Shown here one piece after another: positions 10,968-18,553 of a stretch of 51,017 nucleotides of DNA. The notes beneath the pieces are model-generated. The model was not told the origin of the DNA. It made no database searches and was given only the letters and a program-made list of their open reading frames with translations. Each line of letters starts with the position of its first letter. Positions within the stretch are counted from its first letter, which is position 1. Position numbers and translations under genes: made by a program. The DNA comes from an uncultured Oscillospiraceae bacterium (GTDB lineage Bacteria; Bacillota; Clostridia; Oscillospirales; Oscillospiraceae). The DNA is taken from contig CATONV010000011.1 of assembly GCA_951801655.1 (NCBI GenBank), positions 1 through 51,017 of the forward strand. The letters are read 5' to 3'.

Positions 10968-11213
10968 AAGCAGTTCCTCCAATCTCTTTCTCTCCCCGGA
11001 AGGGGGAGGAGAAGATTTATTTTAGTAACAGTAGTCAGTAGGCGGAAAAAATGTGGAAAATCGGCCAAAGGCCTTGACTCTCTAAGAAAAGCGGTTCCAC
11101 ATGGGATGTGGGAAAAATCGCCGGCTTTCCACATGCCCCGTTTTTTTCCACATCTGTCCACCAACATTCCACATTTTAATGTGGAGAACTGAGAGAGATT
11201 TTCAGGGAGTGCA
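10968..11213. other. Origin segment between dnaA and dnaN with DnaA-box cluster
   Basis: This gene-free gap holds seven copies of a TTTCCACA-like 8-9-mer: 11052-11060, 11094-11101, 11107-11115, 11126-11133, 11144-11152, 11166-11173 and 11180-11188, in both orientations. The last two form an inverted pair, CCACA-TTTTAA-TGTGG. They differ from the E. coli box TTATCCACA mainly at position 3. Next to dnaN the segment turns AT-rich (11013-11030), a candidate unwinding element. Together with sites upstream of dnaA this is the likely bipartite oriC. Box identity is inferred from clustering and known DnaA preference. Confidence 0.75.
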
Positions 11214-12518
11214 TTATTCATACCGGCTGTTGATATTGGTTGTGATATCCTTGATGATCTCCGCCTTCTCAGGATCGGTTTTTACCAGGTCCTCAATACG
11301 GTTCAGGGCGCTGAGGACGGTGCTGTGGTCCCGGCCGCCGAACTCTGCGCCAATCTCCTTCAAGGACAGGTTGGTCATGCGGCGGATCTGATACATGGCG
11401 ATTTGCCGGGCCAGGGAGATGTCCTTGGAGCGGCCCTGTCCCCGAAGGAGGGAAGACTCCAGATTGTAGAACTTGCAGACCTCCTCGATGATGACATCGG
11501 CGGTGGGCAAAATATCCGATTTCTCCTTGAAGATGTCCTTTACCGCCCGGATGACGGTGTTTTTGTCCACCTTGTCTCCGTTCAGGTCCTGATAGGCCAT
11601 GATCTTGTTAACAGTACCCTCGATCTGCCGCACATTGGCGGTGATGGTCTCGGCAATCAGCTGAATAATGTAATCGGGCAGTTCCATCCCCATGCGGATG
11701 GCCTTGTTTTTAATAATAGCGGTGCGGGTTTCGTAGTCGGGGGGAATAATATCGGCTAGCAGACCCCACTCGAAGCGGGTCTTCAGCCGGTCCTCCAGCC
11801 GCAGCATCTCCTTTGGAGGGCGGTCGGAGGTGAAGACAATCTGTTTTTTCAGTTCATACAGGGTGTTGAAGGTGTGGAACATCTCCTCCTGGGTGGAGTC
11901 CCGGCCGGCGATGAACTGCACGTCGTCCATAAGGAACACATCGGCCCTGCGGTACTTGTCTCGAAATTCCTGAGTGCGCCCCTCCCGGATGGCGGAGATA
12001 AGTTCATTGGTAAAGGCATCTCCCTTAACATAGATGATTTTATAGTCCGGGTTATCGCTATGAATGGTGTGGGCGATGGAGTAGAGAAGGTGTGTTTTGC
12101 CCAGCCCGGACTCCCCGTAGATGAACAGGGGATTGTAGCTCAATCCTGGATTTTCGGCCACCTTCCGGGCGGCGGCGTGGGCAAACTTGTTGGAGGAGCC
12201 CACTACAAACCGGTCAAAGGTATACTCCTCAGTGCCAGGGAGGAACAGACCGGTTTTGGGCTTTTTTTCTTCTCCCTCGGTGAGGACGGTGACCTGAAGG
12301 TCGGCGGAGAACAGCTCATGAAGGGCGTTTTGGATGGGGGTGACGTAGCGCGTGGCGATAATATCCCGCTTGAACCGGGTAGGGCTGTATAGGACGAAGC
12401 GGTTCTCCTCCAGAGACACGGCCTGGGTGTCGTCAAACCAGGTGTTCAGGGTGGTGGCGGTCATCTCCGCGGCCATGAGGGATTTTACCTTTTCCCAGAT
12501 TTCAGCGGCGGGGTCCAT
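11214..12518 (-). CDS. dnaA: Chromosomal replication initiator DnaA
   Basis: AAA+ initiator that binds DnaA boxes and opens the origin; 434 residues. Domain I (1-85) starts MDPAAEIWEKVKSLM, with a short linker, then the AAA+ domain with Walker A GESGLGKTHLL (about 135), Walker B VFLMDDVQF (about 195) and sensor residues, and domain IV with the DNA-binding signature GGRDHSTVLSALN near the C-terminus. Start ATG 12518 follows AAGGAGG; six further in-frame residues upstream are unlikely. A promoter at 12603-12631 flanked by box-like sites suggests autoregulation by DnaA, as known in other bacteria. Confidence 0.97.
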   Translation of the reverse strand: MDPAAEIWEKVKSLMAAEMTATTLNTWFDDTQAVSLEENRFVLYSPTRFKRDIIATRYVTPIQNALHELFSADLQVTVLTEGEEKKPKTGLFLPGTEEYTFDRFVVGSSNKFAHAAARKVAENPGLSYNPLFIYGESGLGKTHLLYSIAHTIHSDNPDYKIIYVKGDAFTNELISAIREGRTQEFRDKYRRADVFLMDDVQFIAGRDSTQEEMFHTFNTLYELKKQIVFTSDRPPKEMLRLEDRLKTRFEWGLLADIIPPDYETRTAIIKNKAIRMGMELPDYIIQLIAETITANVRQIEGTVNKIMAYQDLNGDKVDKNTVIRAVKDIFKEKSDILPTADVIIEEVCKFYNLESSLLRGQGRSKDISLARQIAMYQIRRMTNLSLKEIGAEFGGRDHSTVLSALNRIEDLVKTDPEKAEIIKDITTNINSRYE

Positions 12519-12602
12519 GGCGCTCCTCCTTTTCATTCATTTAAAGCGCCCTCCCCGCTCGGGCGGAGAAGGCACGAACTCACGTGAATTTCCACACCAT
12601 AC

Positions 12603-12631
12603 ATTATACCAAAAAAGGCGCCGGACAGCAA
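12603..12631 (-). promoter_or_regulatory. dnaA promoter
   Basis: On the minus strand, -35 TTGCTG and -10 TATAAT are separated by 17 bases. Transcription would start near 12596, inside a DnaA-box-like site, leaving a leader of about 80 bases before dnaA. The match to a sigma-A promoter is strong. Confidence 0.82.
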
Positions 12632-12767
12632 GGTTTTTCCACATTTTTTCTTTTTAAATGTGTCCTGGGACACCGCAGGGCTTGTATGGGGAGAGAAAAA
12701 AGACTACAAGATGTGGAGAGAAGGAAAAAAAGTGGAAAAAAACCTTCCCGCCTAGCAAAAAAGATGG

Positions 12768-12797
12768 TTGACAGGGCCGGTATATATCCGTTATAAT
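12768..12797 (+). promoter_or_regulatory. rpmH operon promoter
   Basis: TTGACA (12768-12773) and TATAAT (12792-12797) are perfect sigma-A hexamers separated by 18 bases. Expected start near 12804 gives a leader of about 140 bases before rpmH, GC-rich and able to fold. This is the strongest promoter seen in the window, fitting a ribosomal protein operon. Confidence 0.9.
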
Positions 12798-12946
12798 AGG
12801 GGACGTATCTTTTGGAGAAGGGGTAGTTTGATCCCTTTTCCCGCGCCGTCTGGCGAGGACGGCCGAGACCGCAGACCGCAGTTCCAGCGGAACTGTTGTT
12901 GAGCCGGGAGAGCCGGCTTAAAATCTAAACTGAGGAGGTGTCCCCC

Positions 12947-13081
12947 ATGCTTCGTACCTATCAGCCCAAAAAGCGTCAGCGCTCCAAGGAGCACGGCTTC
13001 CGCAAGCGTATGGCCACCCGCAATGGCCGCAAGGTGCTGGCCCGCCGCCGCGCCAAGGGCCGCGCCCGCCTGACCCACTGA
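12947..13081 (+). CDS. rpmH: 50S ribosomal protein L34
   Basis: A 44-residue, extremely basic protein beginning [21 protein letters not shown] and ending [12 protein letters not shown], the full-length signature of bacterial L34. Start ATG 12947 follows GAGGAGG at 12932-12938. The first gene of the rpmH-rnpA-yidD-yidC-jag operon, transcribed away from dnaA as in nearly all bacteria. Confidence 0.97.
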   Translation: MLRTYQPKKRQRSKEHGFRKRMATRNGRKVLARRRAKGRARLTH

Positions 13082-13149
13082 GTTAGACAGAAGAGGCAAA
13101 GCTGCCTCCTGCCGCCAGTGAGTCTTATCGGACCGGGACGTACAGTTTA

Positions 13150-13209
13150 GATAGCGCACAACCAGGGGCGTGGGAGAAAATCCTCCGCCCTATCTGTGCA
13201 TACGGAGGA
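13150..13209 (+). promoter_or_regulatory. rnpA leader with Shine-Dalgarno-sequestering pairing
   Basis: The rnpA ribosome binding site CGGAGGA (13203-13209) is exactly complementary to TCCTCCG (13181-13187), giving a 7-base-pair stem with a 15-base loop. The same upstream bases can instead pair with GGGGCGTGGGAG (13164-13175) in a larger hairpin closed by GATA (13150-13153) and TATC (13191-13194). The two folds exclude each other, so this may tune rnpA translation. Structure is inferred by eye. Confidence 0.45.
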
Positions 13210-13213
13210 AAAC

Positions 13214-13570
13214 ATGAATCATACCGTTGCTTTGAAACAAAATCATGAATTTCGCCGGCTGTACAACAGAGGGAAGAGTGTTGTCTGCCCTTATTTCGTC
13301 ATCTACTGCCGAAAAACCGGACGGCCTGTCAGCCGGCTTGGCATCACCACCGGAGTCAAGTTGGGCAACGCCGTCAAGCGCAACCGGGCCCGCCGGCGTA
13401 TTCGAGAGCTCTACCGCACCCGAGAGAAAGGCCTTCTCCCCGGCTATGACATTGTGGTGGTGGCCCGTACCCGAGCCATTTATGGCAGATATGCAGAGAT
13501 GGACCGCTGTTTTGGTCAGTTGACGAGAAAATTGGGTCTGACCGTAAAAAAAGAGGACAGGCCCCGATGA
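13214..13570 (+). CDS. rnpA: Ribonuclease P protein component
   Basis: Small basic protein, 118 residues, that binds the RNase P RNA and helps mature tRNA 5' ends. Begins [22 protein letters not shown] and contains the family RNR signature as [18 protein letters not shown] (about 50-67). Start ATG 13214 follows CGGAGG; an upstream in-frame ATG (13196) lies in the leader hairpin and is rejected. Its end overlaps the yidD start by 4 bases (ATGA). Confidence 0.96.
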   Translation: MNHTVALKQNHEFRRLYNRGKSVVCPYFVIYCRKTGRPVSRLGITTGVKLGNAVKRNRARRRIRELYRTREKGLLPGYDIVVVARTRAIYGRYAEMDRCFGQLTRKLGLTVKKEDRPR

Positions 13571-13785
13571 AAACTCTGATTTTGTCCCTGATCCGATTTT
13601 ACCAACGCGCGATCTCACCCCTGCGCCCCCCGTGCTGCCGCTTTATTCCCACCTGTTCGGAGTACTCTCTAGAGGCGGTGGAAAAATACGGCGTTGTCAA
13701 GGGGGGCTGGCTGGCCTTGCGCAGAATTGCGAAGTGCCACCCCTTCCACAGGCAGAAGTCCATTGAATATGACCCCGTGCCCTAG
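13567..13785 (+). CDS. yidD: Membrane protein insertion efficiency factor YidD
   Basis: A 72-residue protein with the family features: amphipathic N-terminus [42 protein letters not shown], the Cys-rich [11 protein letters not shown] motif and the ending CHPFH. It assists YidC-dependent membrane insertion at the inner face of the membrane. Overlaps rnpA by ATGA, so translation is coupled. Confidence 0.95.
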   Translation: MKTLILSLIRFYQRAISPLRPPCCRFIPTCSEYSLEAVEKYGVVKGGWLALRRIAKCHPFHRQKSIEYDPVP

Positions 13786-13822
13786 GGACTCTGCCGCAAT
13801 TTGATATGCGGAGGTATTTTTA

Positions 13823-15262
13823 GTGGGTATTATTTTACAACCCTTTGCCTGGCTGTTGTTGTTTTTCTACAATCTGTTCAACAGCTACGGCATTGCCCTG
13901 ATCCTGTTTGGTATTGTGATCAAGCTGATTTTGTTCCCCGTAACGCTGAAGCAAAAAAAGAGTATGATCCAAACCACCATGCTCTCGGGCAAAATGCAGC
14001 AGCTGCAAAAGCAGTACGGTAAGGACAGAGAACGTTACAATCTGGAGCTTCAAAAACTCTACGAGAAGGAAAAGGTAAATCCCATGGGGGGATGTGTCTG
14101 GTCTCTGATCCCCATGTTTGTACTCATTGCCCTGTACGGCATTATCCGCGAGCCGCTGACCTACTTTATGAGTATGTCCGCTGAGCAGATCCAGATCCTG
14201 GCCTCTCAGTTGAACTGGCCCGAAGTGGCGGTTTCCAGCGGCTGGGTGGCTCAGAACGCCATGGAAAAGCTGCAGGATCAGCTGGCCCAAGGTAAGATTA
14301 CCGGGCTGTTCCAAAACGGGGCCTATAACCAGTTGTATCTTCTCTCTCTGGTCAATTCGGAAAATTTGGCTTCTCTCCAGTCTGCCACCGGGGCTGACGG
14401 TCTGTTTGTGTTGAACTTCCAGTTTCTTGGCATTGATCTGTCCAAGATTCCAACCTGGAGATTCTGGGCCGGCGGAATCACCCCGGAGTCCATTGGCCTG
14501 TTTGTGTTGCCCCTGATCTCCGTCGCCGTGTCTTTCTTGTCTATGAAGGTATCCATGTCCACCAACCAGATGAACAAACAGACGGAAAACAAGCAGATGG
14601 ACAGCACCAACAAGATGATGTTGTGGATGATGCCGATTATGTCTTTGTGGATCGGCTTTACCGTCCCCGTCGGCCTGTCTGTCTACTGGATTACCCAGTA
14701 TTTTGTTACGATGGGGCAGGAGGTCATCTGCGGCAGGATGTTGAAAAAGGACTACGAGGCCGCCCGTGAGGCCTCCGCCAGGCGAGAGGCTGAGGAGAAG
14801 GAAGAGGAGAAGCGCCGCAAGGAGGAGGCCCGTCTGGAGCGCCAGCGCCGGCTGGAGGAGGAAAAGAAGAACCGAGGCAAGAAGAAGCCGAAGAAGGATG
14901 CTGAGCCTGATCAGGAGGGCATCAACCGGGAGGACAGTCGGGAAGGAATCCGGGCCTATGCCCGGGGCCGGTCCTACATTCCGGGCCGTTACGGCGGCGT
15001 AACCCCCTATACCGATCCTAACCAGCTGTTCCGTGCCGTAGAGGCCGCCGAAGCGGGCAAAAAGAAAAAGAAGGGTAAGGAGAAGCAGGAAGGTACTACC
15101 CAGGCCGGGTCCATCCAGATCCCGGAGGGAAAGCCTGTTGAGCCCGTAATTCCAGAGGAAAAACCCACCCCTATCGAGCCCCCCGTGGAGACTGAAGAGG
15201 TTGAAGTGGAAGTTGAGGAGATCGAGGTTGAGGTGGATGAGGATGAGAATAAGGAGGGCTGA
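13823..15262 (+). CDS. yidC: Membrane insertase YidC (SpoIIIJ type) with long charged tail
   Basis: Inserts proteins into the membrane alone or with SecYEG; 479 residues from GTG 13823, which follows GGAGG. The five-helix Oxa1/YidC core starts almost at once (FAWLLLFFYNLFNSYGIALILFGIVIKLILFP), with a Lys in place of the groove Arg, a cytoplasmic coiled-coil hairpin (residues 45-90), an expanded outer loop with FLGIDLSKIP, and last helices to about 300. There is no lipobox. From residue 306 to the end is a 174-residue cytoplasmic tail: an Arg/Lys/Glu coiled coil, a basic patch, then an acidic Glu-Val repeat. This tail is much longer than in Bacillus SpoIIIJ. Followed directly by jag. Confidence 0.95.
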   Translation: MGIILQPFAWLLLFFYNLFNSYGIALILFGIVIKLILFPVTLKQKKSMIQTTMLSGKMQQLQKQYGKDRERYNLELQKLYEKEKVNPMGGCVWSLIPMFVLIALYGIIREPLTYFMSMSAEQIQILASQLNWPEVAVSSGWVAQNAMEKLQDQLAQGKITGLFQNGAYNQLYLLSLVNSENLASLQSATGADGLFVLNFQFLGIDLSKIPTWRFWAGGITPESIGLFVLPLISVAVSFLSMKVSMSTNQMNKQTENKQMDSTNKMMLWMMPIMSLWIGFTVPVGLSVYWITQYFVTMGQEVICGRMLKKDYEAAREASARREAEEKEEEKRRKEEARLERQRRLEEEKKNRGKKKPKKDAEPDQEGINREDSREGIRAYARGRSYIPGRYGGVTPYTDPNQLFRAVEAAEAGKKKKKGKEKQEGTTQAGSIQIPEGKPVEPVIPEEKPTPIEPPVETEEVEVEVEEIEVEVDEDENKEG

Positions 15263-16234
15263 GTGATGTTAAAATGGATTGAAACCACCGGGCGCTCCGA
15301 GGAGGACGCCATTTCCGCTGCGCTGTTCCAGCTGGGACTGGACCGGGACGACGTATCTGTGGAGGTTATTGAGAGGGCCAAGTCCGGATTTTTGGGCTTT
15401 GGCAGCAATCCGGCCAAGGTGCGGGTAAGTTACTGTGAGGTGAACGGGGTGGCCCGTCCTATCGGTGACGAGACTGTAGAGACTGTCTTTGAAGAGAAAA
15501 AGCCAACTCCCAAAGAGGAGCCGGTTGTCCCTGCGGTTAAGCCCCTGGAGGAGGCGATTAAGCCCAAGGAAAAGGAGAAGCCTGCCCCTGCGGCAGAAGA
15601 GACTATTCTGTCCGCCAAGCCGGGAATGGCCCCGCCCAAACCCCGTCAGCCTAAGCTTGAGCGTCGGGAGAGTCCCCGCAGGGAAAACCGTCTTCAGGAG
15701 GGGGACGAGGTTCTCATCGGCAGTACCCCTGCACCCCGTGAAACTGTCACCATGGACCCGGTCAGCCCCGAGGATGAAAAGGCCAACCAGATCAGAGACT
15801 TTCTCACCGGCCTGATGGGCCACCTCCGGGTGGAGGCCGTCCCAGAGATTTTTATCACCAATGAGGGCAGCTACAAGGTGATTCTTCAGGGCAAGGACCT
15901 GGGCGCCATCATCGGCCGCCGGGGCGAAACTCTGGACGCTATCCAGCAGCTCACCAGCTATACTGTCAACCGCAGCCAGTCCAAGCGGGTGCGTATCCAT
16001 GTAGACGCCGAGGGCTACCGGGCCAAGCGAGAGGAGTCTCTGCGCCGGCTGGCTGTGAAGGTGGCGGGCAAGGTAATCAAGTATCGAAAGAACATGACTC
16101 TGGAACCCATGAATGCTTACGAGCGCCATGTGATTCACACCTCTCTTCAGGACTATAAGGGCGTTACCACCTATTCCACCGGCGTGGAACCCAACCGCCG
16201 TACTGTGGTGGCCTACTCTCCTCATCAGAGATAA
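15263..16234 (+). CDS. jag: RNA-binding protein Jag/KhpB (SpoIIIJ-associated)
   Basis: About 323 residues. The Jag N-terminal domain MLKWIETTGRSEEDAISAALFQLGLDRDDVSVEVIERAKSGFLGFG is followed by a Pro/Lys/Glu-rich linker (about 75-165), a KH domain with IIGRRGETLDAIQQL (about 213-227) and an R3H domain ending TYSTGVEPNRRTVVAYSP. The family binds RNA with KhpA and affects cell-wall growth and division. GTG 15263 directly abuts the yidC stop; the ATG one codon later (15266) is equally possible. A strong terminator follows, ending the rpmH operon. Confidence 0.95.
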   Translation: MMLKWIETTGRSEEDAISAALFQLGLDRDDVSVEVIERAKSGFLGFGSNPAKVRVSYCEVNGVARPIGDETVETVFEEKKPTPKEEPVVPAVKPLEEAIKPKEKEKPAPAAEETILSAKPGMAPPKPRQPKLERRESPRRENRLQEGDEVLIGSTPAPRETVTMDPVSPEDEKANQIRDFLTGLMGHLRVEAVPEIFITNEGSYKVILQGKDLGAIIGRRGETLDAIQQLTSYTVNRSQSKRVRIHVDAEGYRAKREESLRRLAVKVAGKVIKYRKNMTLEPMNAYERHVIHTSLQDYKGVTTYSTGVEPNRRTVVAYSPHQR

Positions 16235-16237
16235 GTA

Positions 16238-16270
16238 AAAGGCGGAAGGGAAGACCCTTCCGCTTTTTTT
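16238..16270 (+). terminator. Terminator of rpmH-jag operon
   Basis: A 9-10 base-pair GC-rich stem, GCGGAAGGG-AAGA-CCCTTCCGC, is followed by seven T residues: a textbook intrinsic terminator just after jag. Confidence 0.93.
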
Positions 16271-16310
16271 AATTTTCTGGGCGAATGAAAAAGTTTTTGG
16301 AGGTGATCCT

Positions 16311-17633
16311 GTGTCCACTCCTCTGTGCGATGTTCTAAGAGAGTATGCTGTCCGAAATCCTCTCAGGTTCCACATGCCGGGCCATAAGGGGAAATTTCTC
16401 CCCGTCCCTGAGCTGATGGAGACGGCCCCTTTTGATGTCACCGAACTGTCTCCCACTGGAAATCTTTATGCCGGCGGGGAGCCTTTCGATCAGGCCCAGC
16501 AGCTCTGGGCAGACCTGTTTGGTTTTGAGACCTGCCAGTTTCTTACCGGCGGTTCCACCATGGGTATTCACACCGGGCTGTCCCTGTGCGCCCAACCAGG
16601 AGGCAGAATTCTTATGGACCGGAGCTGTCACCGGGCGGCCTTTAACGCCTTGGCCCTGCTGGATCTGGAGCCCGTCTGGCTGGAGAGGACCTGGTTGCCG
16701 AGTGAAAATTTGATTGGCCCTGTTTCTCCGGGAGTGGTGGAGGAAAAGCTGGAGCAGTACCCGGATATTAAAACGGTCTGTATTACTTCTCCAATTTACT
16801 CCGGAATGCTATCTAATATTGGGGTAATTTCTCGCATTGTCCATACTCACGGTGGAAAACTATTTGTAGACGGCGCCCACGGGGCCCATCTGCCCTTTTT
16901 AGGACTGGACCCTTTCTGCGGGGCGGACGCGGTGGTGGTCAGCGCCCACAAGACCCTCCCCGCTTTGGGGCAGTCTGCCCTGCTGTTTACCAGCGGAATA
17001 GACCCGGACCGAGTGCGGCAGATGGCCTCGGTATATGGAAGTTCCAGCCCATCTTATCTCATAATGGCCTCTCTGGATGGGGCGCGTGACTGGCTGACGG
17101 GAGAAGAGGGCTGGCATGCCTACCGCCGGGCGGCCTGTCGGGTAAGGGAGCTGCGGACAAAATTTCCTTCACTGAGTGATAACCTGTTTTCCTTGGACCC
17201 CTGCCGTTTTACCCTGAAGGTAAAGGCCGGTCCCCCCTTTGCGGAGCAGCTGGAGGAGAGGGGCATCTACTCTGAGATGGAGGACGGCGGTCATGTGATC
17301 TTTATCTGTACCGCGCAGGATAGCGATGAGGACTTTGACCGTCTGGAGAGGGCACTGGAGGATTTGAGAGGCCGGATGGGGGACTGTCCGCCCATTCCCG
17401 CGCCCCCGCTGCCCCGACAGATGGTCTCCCCCCGGACGGCCCTGTTTGCGCCTGGTGAGATGCGTCCGCTGTGGAGCTGCGAGGGAAGGATTGCCGCCTC
17501 TCAGATCGCGCCTTATCCTCCCGGTGTCCCAGTTGTGGCCCCTGGGGAGGAGATTTCAAAAAAAGAGCTGGCCTATTTGGAGAAAATAGGGTATAATATG
17601 CTGTCAGAAGTCCGAGTGATAACCAGAGGCTAG
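16311..17633 (+). CDS. PLP-dependent Orn/Lys/Arg decarboxylase-fold protein (YaaO-like)
   Basis: A 440-residue fold-type I PLP enzyme of the Orn/Lys/Arg decarboxylase family. Evidence: the N-terminal FHMPGHKG signature, DVTELSPTGNLY, FLTGGSTMG, the aspartate contacting the cofactor in KLFVDGAHGAHLPF, and the PLP lysine in VVSAHKTLPALGQSA. A shorter C-terminal domain lacks the long N-terminal wing of the inducible E. coli decarboxylases, as in Bacillus YaaO. The substrate cannot be told from sequence; arginine or lysine decarboxylation leading to polyamines is likely. Start GTG 16311 follows GGAGGTGATC. In Bacillus yaaO also precedes holB and yaaT, but the tmk, yaaQ and yaaR genes normally between are missing here. 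Confidence 0.85.
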   Translation: MSTPLCDVLREYAVRNPLRFHMPGHKGKFLPVPELMETAPFDVTELSPTGNLYAGGEPFDQAQQLWADLFGFETCQFLTGGSTMGIHTGLSLCAQPGGRILMDRSCHRAAFNALALLDLEPVWLERTWLPSENLIGPVSPGVVEEKLEQYPDIKTVCITSPIYSGMLSNIGVISRIVHTHGGKLFVDGAHGAHLPFLGLDPFCGADAVVVSAHKTLPALGQSALLFTSGIDPDRVRQMASVYGSSSPSYLIMASLDGARDWLTGEEGWHAYRRAACRVRELRTKFPSLSDNLFSLDPCRFTLKVKAGPPFAEQLEERGIYSEMEDGGHVIFICTAQDSDEDFDRLERALEDLRGRMGDCPPIPAPPLPRQMVSPRTALFAPGEMRPLWSCEGRIAASQIAPYPPGVPVVAPGEEISKKELAYLEKIGYNMLSEVRVITRG

Positions 17634-17670
17634 AGTATAGCCGGCGGCAAAAGCCAGTGGGAGGGATTCT

Positions 17671-18492
17671 ATGAATCTGTTCGCCTTAGCGGGAAATGAG
17701 AGGGTTAAAGAGCAGCTGTCTCAACAGGAAAAGGGCCGGGGCCTGTCCCATGCCTATATTATTTCGGGTCCCGCTGGTTCCGGGCGGCATACTCTGGCCC
17801 GGTTGTTGGGCTCGGCCATGCTGTGTACCGGCCAGGGAGAGAAGCCCTGCGGCATATGTGTCTCCTGTCAAAAGGCGGCCAAGGGGATTCACCCTGACAT
17901 GACCCTGATCTCCGGGTCGGAGCCGGGCAAGCCCATCGCGGTGGATCAGGTGCGTGCCCTCCGGGCTGACGCCTATATCCGCCCCAATGAGGGCGAGAGG
18001 AAGGTATATCTCTTGGAAGACGCCGACCAGATGAACCCTTCTGCTCAGAACGCTATGCTCAAGCTGCTGGAGGAGGGGCCGGCTTACGCTGTTTTCCTCA
18101 TCATTGCCGGCAATGCCGGAGGACTGCTTCAGACGGTGCGTTCCCGCTGTGAAGAGACGGCCTTGATTCCAGCGGGTGAGACGGAAGAGACAGACTGGGA
18201 GAGACGGAAGCTGGCGGAAAAACTGGCGGCTGCGCTGGAGAGGGCCAGTGAGCCGGAGCTGCTGGAGACCGCTATGGCCCTGGATGCAAAGCGGGGCCGG
18301 GAGGAGCTGTCCGCCCTGCTGGACCTGCTGGAGGAGGAGCTGGCCCTCCGGGCGGCACGGGATGGCGACCGCCGCCGGCTGATGCGGGCGGTTGAGCTGG
18401 TGCGAAAACTGCGCGGCGCGGCAAAGCTTAATGTCAATGGCGGCCAGCTGTCGGGCTGGCTGTGCGCAGGAATGTTTGACGCGCCGCGTTGA
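17671..18492 (+). CDS. holB: DNA polymerase III delta' subunit
   Basis: Clamp-loader subunit, 273 residues. Starts MNLFALAGNERVKEQLSQQEKGRGLSHAYIISGPAGSGRHTLARLL; the P-loop reads GSGRHT with Arg in place of the ATP-binding Lys, as is common in delta' proteins that do not hydrolyse ATP. A zinc-binding cluster CGICVSCQKA (with an earlier Cys), the sensor-like LLEDADQMNPSAQNAMLKLLEE and an SRC-type motif (VRSRC) follow. Start ATG 17671 has GGGAGG upstream. Neighbouring ricT matches the conserved holB-yaaT pair. Confidence 0.94.
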   Translation: MNLFALAGNERVKEQLSQQEKGRGLSHAYIISGPAGSGRHTLARLLGSAMLCTGQGEKPCGICVSCQKAAKGIHPDMTLISGSEPGKPIAVDQVRALRADAYIRPNEGERKVYLLEDADQMNPSAQNAMLKLLEEGPAYAVFLIIAGNAGGLLQTVRSRCEETALIPAGETEETDWERRKLAEKLAAALERASEPELLETAMALDAKRGREELSALLDLLEEELALRAARDGDRRRLMRAVELVRKLRGAAKLNVNGGQLSGWLCAGMFDAPR

Positions 18493-18553
18493 AACCCCCT
18501 TTTTCCCAGGAGATGATTAATACAAATCGCATTATATTGAGGAGAAAATACCT

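Larger units (their letters stand above)
12519..12946. other. Origin segment between dnaA and rpmH with divergent promoters
   Basis: This 428-base gene-free region separates leftward dnaA from rightward rpmH. It carries DnaA-box-like sites at 12588-12596, 12635-12643, 12712-12720 and 12732-12740, purine-rich runs (12690-12745) and both promoters. The box at 12588 lies in the dnaA leader and that at 12635 just upstream of its -35, suiting repression by DnaA. No ORF with a plausible start was found in it. Confidence 0.75.

Noticed and set aside
12579-12594. Core CACGTGAA in the dnaA leader as a fifth parS
   Set aside because: Only about 9-10 of 16 positions match; the outer positions that ParB reads are lost.
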